A DNA stretch of 64,000 bases from Aquanectria penicillioides. Its lineage: Eukaryota; Ascomycota; Sordariomycetes; Hypocreales; Nectriaceae. This document shows positions 46,107 to 58,287 of the stretch, piece by piece. The notes beneath the pieces were generated by a model. That model was not told the origin of the DNA. It did no database searches and saw nothing but the letters and a program-made list of their open reading frames with translations. Each line of letters starts with the position of its first letter. Position 1 is the first letter of the stretch. The stretch is taken from contig PYIU01000004.1 of NCBI GenBank assembly GCA_003415625.1, positions 2,604,001 through 2,668,000 of the forward strand, written 5' to 3'. Both the position numbers and the translations under genes were made by a program.

Positions 46107-49100
46107 ATGCCCTCAACCACCACAGCGTCTCCCATCGCCATCTCGAATTCATTAGACGTCATGCACCCAACAATGACAGAGCACGATTTCCGCTTCCCGC
46201 GCAGGCCCGACGCATGGCCGGCCGCGGCGACAAACGGCCACATGCACCAGGTCCACCAAATTCACCAGGGCCAGCGCTCCGCCCGCGATACCTTCACCGA
46301 GATCAGTGCCGAGAAGTCAAGGGCCTTCGCCGTCGCCAACGACAACCTCCTCGGCTCCGCCCTGTTCCCCTCGCTCCAGAATGACTCTGCGCACGCCGAC
46401 TACGGCATCGACAGGATGCAGCAGGAAGACCCTCTCGCCACCCAGGTCTGGAAGTTCTTCACCAGGACCAAGCTGAACCTCCCAAACCAACATCGCATGG
46501 AGAATTTGACCTGGCGCATGATGACCCTCAGTATGCGCAAGCAGAAGCTGCAGAGGCAGCTCGAACTCGAGGAGGATCGGAAAAGGAAGTTGAACGACGC
46601 GAACACCAGGTATGACCTCCCTCCTTCTTATCCTCACATGTCATTCGCCCTATTTTTTGCCATCTCGTCGCTCGCTTGCCAATCCATAAAGCCATGACGT
46701 GCTGACATGGGCCCTTCACAGGCTCGCAAGGCCCATGGCGCAAAACACTCCCAGCGGCATCGCCCAGCTGCGAAAATCGTCAGAGAACAACATGGCCCAG
46801 CCCGACGCCATGAGCCTCGACGACTTCATCTTTTCCGACAGCGCTGCCACTCCCGTCAACTTCCCGTCGCCGCAGGCGCCCGAGCGCTCGGACGACGACA
46901 AGTCGGCTCACTCCATGGCTATCCCCATCAAATCCCGCAAGGACCCGTCGCACCACTTCGTCCCTCAGTCTGTCCCTGCGCATCAGGTTACTCAGGACAA
47001 TGAGTTTAGCTATGTCAACCGTCACCTTCGCAAGACCAGCATTGATGACCGCCGCGTGAGTTTTACCCCTTCGTCAACCGGCTTTTTGAGCCGGTTCGGC
47101 TAGCTGTATTTCCCGGTTCCCCTCCACTTTATGCAACCACCCGCCCCAGCTTCGGCATCGTGAAAAAAATGAAATCAATGAAATCAATGACTGACTATGT
47201 GAACAATAGACTCGAAAACGCCCTGCCAACTTCTCTCCCCAAGTCCCGGCTGTCAACAGCAGCTCCGCTGCTCAAAATGACCTTGAACTGGACTCGGAAC
47301 TTCATGACTACTCCCTGGACAACTCGCATCCTGCGGCCATGGCACAGCAGCCCAACCAGATGGGCGGCGTCCCCTTCACCCTCGACACCTTCATGGAGAA
47401 TGACCCCATCGTCAACTCTGCTGGGCCCTTCAGCCAAAACTTTTCATTTTCGCCCTCTACCTCCCCCATGATGACCAACGGCCCCTTTTCCAACATGTAC
47501 CATGGCTCATCCGTCCCCGCCAACTCTCTCAACAACGTCGACATCTACTCGCCTCCCGGATCTGCCTATCAGTCCACAGCCAACACCCCCCATCCTCTTC
47601 CTGAGCAGGAGGGTTTTTACTTTGGATCTCAAGACGTGCGCTCCCAGCGTGGCCAGGGTTTCCAATCTGGTAACCAGAACATGGGCAACATGATGGGCCA
47701 GCAGTTCATGTACAACGGCGCCAACGGCAACAACACCAACGGAAACGCCATGTTTTCTGCCCCGGGCACTGGTTCAGAAAGCATCTCGGCATACAGCACC
47801 GCCCCGGGTTCATTTGGGCACATCGACCCTTCGCAGGTGTTCCAGCACGATCAGCAGGTCACGTCGCCTGGCATGCAGATGCAGCAGGATAACATGTTCT
47901 CCTTCGGCGGCGACTCCGACGATGAGGAAAACAACGCATTCGCCGACCGCAACATGACCATGCACAAGGACCTGTCGTCGTCCCTCGATGAGCCCGGATC
48001 GCTAGGCTGGGATGCTTCGCTGCCGGGCCAGTTCAGCACCCAAGCCGCGCGTTTCCCCGGTGGACCAACTAGAAAACAGGTCATGATCGGGGGGACCACC
48101 ACCGATTTTGTCGATGCCAATGGGGAGTGGGACTCGAATGGATTGGGGAGATCTCAATCCCAATCCTTCCGACCCGGCAACGCCAGGAGACAGCCCAAGC
48201 TTACGAGGAACTCCTCCACCCCGTCTCACCTTGCCGGGAAGCAAAACGGATTCGATCAACTCGCCCAGTCCATGCCCATCTCTCCCGCTGGCGACGGGAA
48301 TGGAACCATGTCTGGGTTCTCCTCCGTTGCACCCAGCCGTCCTTCATCACCTCCCGCCTCCAAGCACGGCTCTTCTTCAAACCTGCAATCGGCTGCTGGT
48401 AACACCAACGATGGCAACACCCCAACCACCTGCACCAACTGTTTTACTCAGACAACCCCGCTTTGGCGACGAAATCCTGAGGGCCAGCCTCTGTGCAATG
48501 CCTGTGGCTTGTTCTTGAAGTTGCACGGCGTCGTCCGACCCTTGAGTTTGAAGACTGATGTCATCAAGAAGCGCAACCGTGGCTCCGGCAACAACCTCCC
48601 CGTTGGTGGAACCAGCACCAGGTCCAAGAAGAGCGCGAGCGCTGCAGCCTCTCGCAAGAACTCTTCGCTCTCGATGTCGACTTCAGTCAACAACAACAGC
48701 AAGAACAGCCAGCCACCCAAGGTCACAACACCACCTGCATCCAACCGAGCCTCTAGCATCAAGGATGTCGAGAGCCCCTCCAGCGGTCCTACTTCCGGGC
48801 AAAACACCGCTGGAAGCACTCCGAACAGCCACATTGGTGGAAGTAGTTCGAACGGCACAGTGGGGGGCAAGGGCGTCGTCCCCATTGCCGCTGCTCCTCC
48901 AAAGACGAGTCCCGGGCCGGGAGCATCGTCGGTCTCGAGGCCTGGCACAGTGTCTTCGAAACGACAGCGGCGGCATAGCAAGAGCATTTCGGATGCTCCA
49001 ATCAGCATGGATATCGACAGCCCTGAATCTACCGGATCCAACGAGGCTGCCCATCCTTTGGGCTCCTCTACGGGCTTGTCTTCCCTCCCTGGCGGTATGA

Positions 49101-49243
49101 CATCCAGTGGCTTCGGTATGAACCAGCGGTCACCACTCGGATCCGGCATGATCAGCATGTCCGGCAGCCAAGCCAATGTGCTGAATGGGGTGGGTGGCTC
49201 CGCCGGTCCTCAAGAGTGGGAATGGCTGACGATGAGTCTGTGA
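46107..49243 (+). CDS. areA: AreA/NIT2-type GATA nitrogen regulator
   Basis: The global activator of genes for secondary nitrogen sources in ascomycetes, acting in the nucleus at GATA sites. Three exons: 46107-46609, 46722-47055 and 47210-49243, introns 112 and 154 bp, giving 956 residues (NIT2 and AreA are of similar size). Conserved N-terminal blocks are present: [53 protein letters not shown] and [11 protein letters not shown], the last spliced to TRKRPA. The zinc finger is C-X2-C-X17-C-X2-C with cysteines at residues 687, 690, 708 and 711 ([18 protein letters not shown] ... [12 protein letters not shown]), followed by the basic arm [16 protein letters not shown]. The protein ends [12 protein letters not shown], the C-terminal segment known in AreA/NIT2 to mediate contact with the corepressor Nmr. 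Ser/Gly/Asn-rich linkers surround the finger. The start could alternatively be a downstream Met (residue 19 or 23). Confidence 0.96.
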
Positions 49244-51660
49244 TTCCGCCAACGGGCACCATCGTCGCGGCATTCATGCACAATGAGAGATTTAATACGT
49301 GTTTGATGTTTCAGCATTCAAGATTATTTTACTCATGGGTCATGTCAGGGCTGGATTTCCTGGCGAAAGCTTTCGTTTCCTTTCCGGTACCAGCATAGCT
49401 ATGACATGACGAATCTATCTAGTATTTTTGGGCGGCGTTTTGGGAGACGCAGGAGTTGGTTCATTTACGGTGTTCTCACACGGGAACTTGATACCTCACA
49501 CGGATATATGGCAAACTATATGGCAGACTGTTCCTCTCAGTTTATGGGTCTATGAGGTCTGCCGCATCACATGAGATCATGTCTCGAGTTGCTTAAAGGA
49601 ATAGCGACGAACAGTTGGCCGAGGCAACAATTGTCTCGGCTGGACGAGTCGGATAGGATGGACCAGATGATGTACAAGATTCATCATGCTCCATCTTTAA
49701 CGGCGCGTTGTAAGATGTTCGGCCAATACGGCACTCTGTACATGAGAAGTGGCAGACGGGAAACACGCATTTGGGCTTTGATTATTTGGGACACTATAGA
49801 GAGTGGATATGGGAATCTCGACAGCTCGGTTACCTCTTATGCGCATTTATTCAAGGCGGGCGCAAATACCCCTTTACGATAGATTACACCCCGGTCGCCC
49901 GCCGCGCGCAGTTGAGATGTCGATATATTGTTCACGTTCACTGATGGAACTTGGATACTCGATCTATATCACAATCCATACTTGATGCTATGGATTTTCT
50001 GTCTTTTGCAGGGTGTGGTTGCGGAAATTTTGTTTTTCATTGCTCTCCTGGACGATATCCCACGAATGTTTGTTTTTTACGAGGCAGGGGCAGGGGAGAT
50101 GATCATCTAGATTGGCGGGTGAGGTGCGGTCTGATGCATCCTTGGTTTTGATCTTTTTTTCTCGGGTACTCACTCGCTCGGGTGATGATGGTGTTGGGAG
50201 CGAGGAGTTGGGGGTTTATGTGTCGGACGTGACGGCAGTGGGCTGGGCTCGTCGTTTTTAATAGACATGCCTCAAGAGATGAAGTTACCATCATGATATT
50301 GCGCAACAGAGTTTGTGACTGTGGAGTTTGAAGCAAGGGTTTGCTGGGAATTTATTATTGCCAATATTCAATGAGATTGCCCAGTCATGTGAAGCGTGTT
50401 GGATCAAAGTCTTGGATTGATACTCGCTCAGGTTGAGAGGCTTGAAAAGTATCACATCGATGATACATAAATGCCGATTCCTTGGATCCAAATCTCCTCA
50501 ATTGATAACCTTTCTGCTGCCCTAAACCAATCATCTTGGCAGTGAAATATCATTGCGTAAAAACAAGGCAGAATCGGGACGTCTCTTCGTCATCATCATC
50601 CCCTCCTCTTTTTCTATGTCAAAGGCCAGTAATTATGCTTTTATTTTTGTCTCACTGTTGTTTAAAGCCATTCATTGTCTTCAAGCCGGTCTTGATGGCG
50701 CTATCGGGTCCAAAACGTCTGGCTTCCGAAGGCTTTGAACCGTAGAGGTCCATGGCACTGAATTAGCCAATCTGCCACCACTGGGGAGCGTCAACGAGAT
50801 ATTGAGAAGAGCTAGATTCTATAGCTAGATGGGTTGTTGTTCAATTAGTCCTTCCCGGTTACAAGAATACAAGGGGTATGGTCAAATCGACGATATGACG
50901 TGGCACGAAGGTGGCAACTGAACTAGGAACTAAGGCATTTAGGTTGACAATCACATGGTAAAACCCGACGTAGAAGCATGCTGAACTGCAAATAATAAAC
51001 TCAGGCCGGACGGGTTCTTACGAAGAAGAGCTGGGCAAAGAAGCGAGTTGTGTTCATTACTTGAATTGCTTCTTCGAGATGATACTCAACTCTGCGTATA
51101 GGGTAAACTTGCCCAGCCTCATCACAACACTTTATTCAACAATTGCAGACGAACAAATGCCAATGAGCGAATCTTTGGGAAGCTCTAACAATAGGAATTC
51201 TCCCTATCTTATTTTTGTTTACACCTTGATAGAACTGGGGATCCCTGCAGCCAATATGTCTATTCCCCTCGGTGGCCATTATACCTGAAGACTGGCCGTG
51301 CCAACTCATGCACGCGCAGACTCCCTACCCTACGGGACCATAAGCCGTTCCCGGTCCCGGTTGAACTCCATTCGTCCGACAAAAGCAAGACAAGGTAAAA
51401 CAAAAAGCAAAAACAATGTGGGCATGCAGCGGGTAAAGACGTTGTAGAATGGTGATACAGAAACGCCACGAGACAAATCGGGACTGAAAAAGAAAGGGAA
51501 AAGAAAAAAGAGGGCCAGTCAACCTGCAGGCCCATCCTTTGCTGATATCTGTTCATGTGACCATCCGCACCAGATGGCTATCTGACTGTGGTCAGAACAG
51601 AGCCCTCCCACGGCCCACAAATGTGCGCCAATCGAGCCTTCTGGGGCTGCGTTGCTCGCT
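49244..51660. other. 3' flank of areA, no further gene
   Basis: 2.4 kb between the convergent areA (+) and Dbf2 (-) genes. No gene recognised; the short frames have no family resemblance. Much of it is A+T-richer than the coding parts. AreA orthologues have regulated 3' untranslated regions, so the first few hundred bases could carry RNA-stability signals, but no defined motif is claimed. Confidence 0.5.
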
Positions 51661-53782
51661 CTAGAGCATTGTCCCGAAAGTGTCATCCGTAGGGATGCGC
51701 TTCCGAGGACTGCCGCCGTCTTCCGTTGCAGGCTTGCGGTGTCGGAAGGTGAAGCCAACAAAGAGACTCTTGCTCATTTGGTCTTCACGCTCCGCCATAG
51801 TCTCGAGAGCTTGCTGCTTCTCGTGGACCTCCTTGTACTTGGCCATGTCGGCCTCATTGGTGAAATCGTCAAAGTAACCAGCATCAGTCTCCGAGTCCAG
51901 CTCGGGGACAAAGGGCGCGCGGGTCTGGCGCAGAGTTTCCCAATCGACCTCGGCGAAGTATTGGTGGTTATAAATGTCATTGATGTTGGAGAAACGACGG
52001 GTGCGGGAGTTGATGCATCTATGCGGGTTAGCAACTAGGATCTCTCTCTCTCTAAAAAAAAAAAAGAAAAAAAAAGAAAGAAAAGAATGCAAAGACTAGA
52101 CTTACGTGCAGATGAAATTCCAAGTTCGGTTGCTCAGGAAGTAGTTGGGATCCTCCCAGACTGGTCTCTTCAGCACCTCCTTCCAGTGCTTCAAATTGCG
52201 CCAGGTCTCGTCAGGAGTGGCACCTGCAAAAGGAGGGAAACCAGTGAGGGCCTCGAACAACATGCAACCCAGACTCCAGTAGTCGACGGTAAAGTCGTAC
52301 TCCTCCCCTCTAAGGACCTCAGGGGCCATGTAATCGGGCGAACCGACAATGGACTTGGCGTAGTTGACGTCCTTCTCACGCATGGTTCGGTAGCTCTCAC
52401 GTCGCTCGGCAACAGTTCGCTGGTCGATAGGCTTGCCGAATGGAACAGGAGTCTCGGAGGCCTTCTCCAACTTGATACGCATGGACTCAATCCTGGATGG
52501 AGCCAGCATGCCGGCGGCCAGGCCGAAATCGGTCAATTTGACGTGGCCACTCGAATCGACCAGGAAGTTCTCGGGCTTGAGATCTCGGTGGATGTATCCC
52601 AACTGATGCAGAGCGTCGACGGCACAGAACATCTCGGCAATGTAGAAACGAGCATGGCGGTTGGACAGAACACCAGTGTTGTTAAGAAGGGTGCGGAAGT
52701 CACCACCTGGAACGTACTCCATTGCGAGATAGATGCTCTTCTCATCCTGGAAAGAGTAGAGTAGCCGAACGAGCCACTCACTTTGCGCAGTGGTAAGAAT
52801 ATCTCTCTCGGTCAAGACGTGTCGAACTTCGTCGAGCTTGAACAGCAGCTTCTTGCTCATGACCTTGAGGGCGCAAACTTCGCGAGTGTCCTTCTTCTGG
52901 GCTAGGAAGACCTGACCGTAGCCGCCCTGGCCGACCTGGGTCAAGATTTGGAAATCGCCGTGGCGAAGTCGAACTCGTCTCTTGCGAAGGTTAGCGCGCT
53001 CGCGGCCCGTGTACTTGGACCACATCTGGTTGTGAGCCTCCTCATCGGTCTCGGGAGGGTCAGGGTACTCGGCCTTGAAGGCATTCAATCGGGTTTGTCG
53101 AGATCCAACGTATGTCAGAAGGTCGAAGTAGTAGTCTAGGAAATCTGTCGCCATGTTAGAAAGACTGGAGCTATTTTGCCCCGCAATTGGACCTTACAAA
53201 GCTGTGTCACGTTGACAAGTCGGCGAATGTTGGGCTTCTGGAGAATCTCACGCTCCTCTGCGGTCAAGCCTCGAGATGTGTTAAACTTCTTGTGAGGCGT
53301 AGAGGGTCGATCCTTGTGCTCATAAAGCTGCTGGCGGGATAAAGCGGCATGGTTGTGTTGGTGGTGAGGGGAGTCTGTGCCAGCCAGACGGCCTGCGGGT
53401 GGTGTGTTTTCCTGGCCTTGCTTCTTCAGAGGGCTGGAAGGCTTGGACTTGTGAATGACGCTGTCGTCGACGTTGGGGCTCGACTCGTCGAGGGGCTGAG
53501 CGTTGCTCTTCCCAGGAGACAGTGGGGCGATGATGGTCTGAGGGCGGGTGAGCTTGAGGGGGCCTCGATGCCGGTCGAGTTAAGAGTCATGGCTTGGTCA
53601 AAGGCGGATGGGAGGTCGTGGGCACCGGGAGGGACGGTCTTCTTGCTTGGGCTGCCCTGGGGAGTGCTCGTGGGGTTGATGAAGCTGTCGGCCTTGGTGG
53701 GTGTGCCTGGGCGAGGGATGGGGATGGCCTCGCCCGTCTTTTCTTTCCCACCGGGGAAGAAGTTGGACATGAAGCTCGCCAT
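51661..53782 (-). CDS. dbf2: Dbf2/Sid2-type NDR kinase, one frame break in N-terminus
   Basis: An AGC/NDR kinase of the mitotic-exit/septation network, activated by a Mob1 partner. Three exons: 53782-53198, 53144-52106 and 52018-51661, introns 53 and 87 bp (donors GTAAGG and GTAAGT). The catalytic part is complete: GQGGYGQVFLAQ, ALKVMSKK, HRDLKPENFLV, TDFGLAAGML, the long NDR-type insert before SIVGSPDYMAPEV, WSLGCMLFE, then RTRRFSNINDIYNHQYF and the C-terminal hydrophobic motif LFVGFTFRH with its Thr. The N-terminus starts MASFMSNFFPGGKEKTGEA. Within exon 1 the frame changes: after GIEAP the natural reading (TRPQTIIAPLSPGK and onward to EREILQKPNIRRLVNVTQL) lies one frame over. One added base at the G5 run 53558-53562 (C5 on the coding strand) restores a 660-residue protein with correct splice phase. 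Essential or near-essential in other fungi, so a sequence error is more likely than a broken gene. Confidence 0.93.
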
Positions 53783-55249
53783 TATTGTTTATCCGGTCGA
53801 GCGTCGTATGATTGAGTGGTGGTGGGGGACGGGGTGGTACGGATACGTGGTGATGATAGAATGGTGATGTCGGATGCCTCGTCGTTTATGGCAACCGTGA
53901 TGCGGCTTTCGCGGATTGGGCAGCAGGCGGTCAGATGGTAAACAGTGCCAGCGGTGAGGGGCAGCAGGCGGGAGTCGAAAAAAGGAGACAAGGAGGGACT
54001 GCGAAAGAGCTGTTTCGTCCTCGACCGAGCCTGCGAGGCGACAGGAAAAGAAGCTGAAGATGGATCCAAAATCTGCGTTGAGAGCGGGTGTATTTAGCTG
54101 TATACCTACTTTACTGGTGCAACGGCTTCAAGCCCAAGGTTGTGGTGGTTACCGGTAGTCCCTGAGGAATGCGCCCTGTCATTGGGCGAGCGGGGTGGTG
54201 AATCAAACATGGTTGCAGCAGCAACTATCGAGATCTTCAGTGCGCAACGTTGGTGGGGGGGCGACGCTTAGCCGGGGATCAGCCGTACTCACCCACTCAC
54301 TACCTACACTATCGGCGTTGGGTCAGTGCGCGGAGAACGTTTGCTGCACCTTTAGTGTAAGAGTATCGTGGGTCTCATCTTTACCAAAGTCTCATCCATT
54401 CCAACAGTCTCACAATCATCACATCATTGGCCGCTGTTCAGCAATGTAATTCTCCCGTCCCGCATATACGCCGCCCGTAGGGCCTATGGCGGACAGGGAT
54501 TTATCGAAGGACCATGGTTTTCCGACTCTTGGCCCAGTGCTATCCTGACAGCCATCATCCAGATGCCATTCCCAAAGAAGATGTTGCAAAGCCACAATTC
54601 CTTGACCCAAAGCCTTGGTACCCTCGTAACCCACCCACCGGTCTTTACTTGGCATGATTTGTCCCCGGTTCTTTTCATCAACTGCCAATGAGAAAAATCG
54701 CGTCTATACGAAGCCCGGAGGCAGGTGGTGCTGCGATCGCTTTGTTCCGGAATCGCTTCTATCCATCCAACTGACATCGGATCTCATGGCCTCCGCAAGG
54801 GCTCCGATATCCACGTGCAAAAACCAATGACCATGTAGCATTCGCCTGAACAGGGCGAAAATGCCTCCATCAAATCATGCCATCTGCAAAGCGGTTCAGG
54901 CCAAGGGGCCTGTGACCGTCGCTCAAACGGTGCAACGGCCTCAACCGGGTTCGGCCGGTTCAACCAGGATCTAATCTTATCAATCTAGCCTCGGTGGGAT
55001 GGGTTGAATCATCATGGGATCAGGGTCTCCCACTAGCGCGGCCAGCTCCGCCCTGCCTGAGCGCTAGCCCATCAACTCTGTTGCCATATTTCTGCTGCCC
55101 ACCCTCGTCCATTTCTCCTCTTCTTCCTGCTATCCTCTCATGCACATGACGAGCTCGGTCCACCTCCTCTGTGTCTCAGCGACTGTCAGGAACCCCAACC
55201 GCTGCGCATCTTCTTCTTCTTCTTCCTTATCTCTATCGCCTACATCATC
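53783..55249. promoter_or_regulatory. Divergent promoter region, Dbf2 and CREG-like genes
   Basis: 1.5 kb between divergently transcribed genes. No gene recognised. C/T-rich leader sequence with TTC triplets (about 55208-55225) directly precedes the CREG-like ATG. Confidence 0.5.
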
Positions 55250-56073
55250 ATGAAGTTTACCTACGTTGTCGCTGGCCTGGCCGCGACCGCGCGCGCAACC
55301 CCGTTCTCCCCCGACGCCGAAACCAATGAGCATCGGATCCCGTCCTCCTTTGAGTCGGCTGTCATTGCCCGCCGCGTTCTTGCCCTCACTAAGCTTGCGA
55401 CGCTCTCGACCGTCTTTCCGGACTCAAAGAAGGAAGGAGACGCCGCCGATGCCGAGATTAGACCTCCGGGACTCGACGGCCTTCCGATCGGCATGATGGA
55501 CTACGTCGCCGACTGCGAAGAGGAGGGCAACCCCACCATTCTCGAAATCAAGATCGCTACGACTTTCAAGAACGCTCGAGCTGGTTCAAACCTTACGCTA
55601 TCCATGAACTGGGTTCCGCCTTACCCCCCACCAAGCGCATGGTGCTTCTCTCACGCCTCTCCAATTATATCCCATTCCTCAAGAGCTCCGAGTACAACGT
55701 CCCGGCTGAGCAATCCAGGACACCTGACACCGTGCCATACTCAGCAGCCAACCTGCCCCGTTTTTCGCTCATTGGTTACATTGAAGACATTAAACCCGAC
55801 CCGTTGTCTGCTGTGAAGCTTGCTGCTTGCTTCACGTACAAGCACCCCGACGCCAAGTACTGGCTGCCTGGCAACGCCATCCACGAGAGCCAGTGGTCGC
55901 GTTTGGTCGTTACAAAGGTTTATTTTGTGGGAGGTTTTGGAGATAGAGCCTATATTGGTTGGATACCTCTCGATGAATGGAAATCTGTGAAGAGAAGCGA
56001 TTGGGAGGCTATCAAGTTGCCTGGTGAGGAGAAGGGCTGGAGCGAGTGGTCGGCTGAGACGACCGAGTTGTGA
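55250..56073 (+). CDS. CREG-like secreted flavin-fold protein, one frame break
   Basis: Starts at ATG 55250 with a secretion signal (MKFTYVVAGLAATARATP). The body resembles the CREG / pyridoxamine-phosphate-oxidase-like split-barrel family: ALTKLATLSTVFP, GLPIGMMDYVADC, GNPTILEIKIATTFKNAR, then SRLSNYIPFL, ARFSLIG-like (PRFSLIGYIEDI), CFTYKHPDAKYWLPGN and VTKVYFVGGFGDRAYIGWIP, ending at a TGA at 56071-56073. The frame breaks at the C6 run 55624-55629: the first part continues into an unlikely Ser/His/Pro tail ending at 55816, while the natural reading (KRMVLLSRLSNYIPFL) is one frame over. One added C gives 274 residues. No intron fits. CREG proteins in animals are secreted or lysosomal and appear catalytically inactive; the fungal role is unknown. 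Confidence 0.82.
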
Positions 56074-58287
56074 TGGCCCGACCGCACGGGTATTGCTTTG
56101 GAGAAGTGGGGTACAAGTCCGGCTAGTCCGGATTAGTCAATCAATCCTCCTTGTACTTTCTTTCATGGGATTGGATAATGACCATTATGAATGCTATCTC
56201 TGTTATACCTAACTAGTTTGAATTGAGTTTCATCAAGTACATGGCTACACAGCACCCTGTTGTGACGTCCTCCCTGAATGCTACCATTGGATTGTAGAAA
56301 TGACAGATGCTTGCAAGTTAGGGAGCATTCCTATGTCGTACTGGATCTCGTGGTGAGAGGGACACTCTCTCGGACGGAGTAAGGTTGCGACATGTGACTG
56401 TGTGTCCTTGGAACAAGAAATAAATAACATTATTAATAATCTTTCAATAAATATGTATTTAGCATTTCTTTTATTTCATTTGCATTGTATTATATTATCC
56501 TATTTATCAATTATTTTCTTCGTTTTGTCTCTTTTTGTCTCTTTTTGTCTCTTCGGCATCAATTCTTTTCGCTTTCTTTGTGTCATCAATTGTCGTTGTG
56601 CAGGGTGACACGCGACGAGGGGATCAGAGACGAAGGGGAGGGACGAGGGTAAGAAAGAGGCCGAAGAGAATAGTGTAAGGAGAGAACCCCCAAAATGTGA
56701 GACTGTGCTTGACCACCCATTGTTCCCATATCGCATCGCTTTTATGATACCCTGATTTGCTCCTTGAATCTTCTCCGTTGATGTATCCCAAACGCCATCC
56801 GAGAGCCCCCCCGCACATTTTCATCATCAACAATGAACCTCCCTTTACCTGCAATTGTAATCATAGTAAGATTTCAAACAAACATGTTAATTGTAGAGTT
56901 CATTCTTAATTGTATTGGAGGTTGTTGCTAAAATAGGTGGGCTAGGGTATTCTGGTTGGACATGACATCCGCTTGGGGCTTGTTCCTTGAGTCGTGGGTC
57001 TAGCTATCTCTATTGTTACATTTCTGATTGCTAAGACATTGAATTATGGTATTTATGAAGAGCCTGCTTATAAAATCTGTCAAACGCGCGCTGAACCGTG
57101 TAGGATGCGACCAGGCAGGCTCTGCTTATTCTAGCTTCGATGTTGGTGGCCATGAGGACATCGCCATGCCCGCCGATGATGGGCATCATGCTGGCCTGCA
57201 TAATAATAGAGTTAGTACCAATGTGCGCATATAGTTGACCTAGCCTTATGGCGCCTCAGGAGGCGGGAATGACGCGCATTGAGAGCTGCTTCTTTGGGCT
57301 GTCAAAACGCCGTGAACAGATGGCGACTAACTTGGGACACGCTAATTAAGCAAGGCAACATTTCAACTTGCTACTGATTTAGGCATTTATCATGTCACTA
57401 GAGAGGTCGTTTGGGCTAGAGGTTATTAGACTTATCCCGTAATCTTGGTGCCTATTGAGTGAAGAGGCATTGGGAAGTGTTTGTATCTCGATCAAGCGGA
57501 TGCCATTCACCACTATTGCGGTTTGGATACAGGACCAGAATATTGCTTATGGACTCCTAAAACCATATTGTGAATGACCGAGGCCTAGATTTTATCATGA
57601 TATATTGAAACTTCAACTGGTATTTCTGACTTGTGCCAACTGACTTTACACCAACCTTTTGCTGCACACTTCGGAATCAGGTGCCGTTATACATGGCCAT
57701 GAACACACATTTCTTTTGGCGCCGCATGCAACATTTTAATTTTGCGGGACCTAACCTACCGTCAAGTGTTGTCCCCGGAATCCAGACGTAAGATTTATAT
57801 TCAAATCGAGCCTGGTGGCAAACCTGCCTTGGTTCGAGGTACCTCACGTCTCGCCAGAATTAACGACAGAAGGAGACATGGCTTCGAAGCATCTCAAAAA
57901 CTCTGAAGTGCTGGACTTCCTAAATAATTCAACTTCTCACGAAATCCACTTCCAAGCTCAAGCACCAGGTGGATGGATTGGCGACATTGTGGTCGGCCAG
58001 ACTCAAAAACAGTGATCAGTGGGAAATGCCATTTGAGGCGCTCCAGGCAGAGTTTGAGCTCACTGGCTTTGACGGTGTGAGAAGGAACTAACAAGATGTC
58101 AACCATCGCCTGAGTAGCCTTTACACCAAGGTTCATAAGCCTGTGACGGACTACTTCAAGGGTTAACAAGAAGAAGTTGAACCTTAATCAAAATCAGACG
58201 TTATTGGGAAGGTCAAAACTGCCCCGAGGATAGCCGCAGTTGTCAAGTCTGGCACTGGATACAAGGAAATGCTGGCACGCCTGTCCA
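56074..58287. other. A+T-rich region, no recognised gene
   Basis: From about 56420 the sequence is clearly A+T-rich with TTTGTCTC direct repeats (56524-56552) and low-complexity tracts. Short frames near 57815-58015 (+) and 57894-58169 (-) overlap and have no recognisable domain. This looks like the left flank of the recombinase-like relic. Confidence 0.45.
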
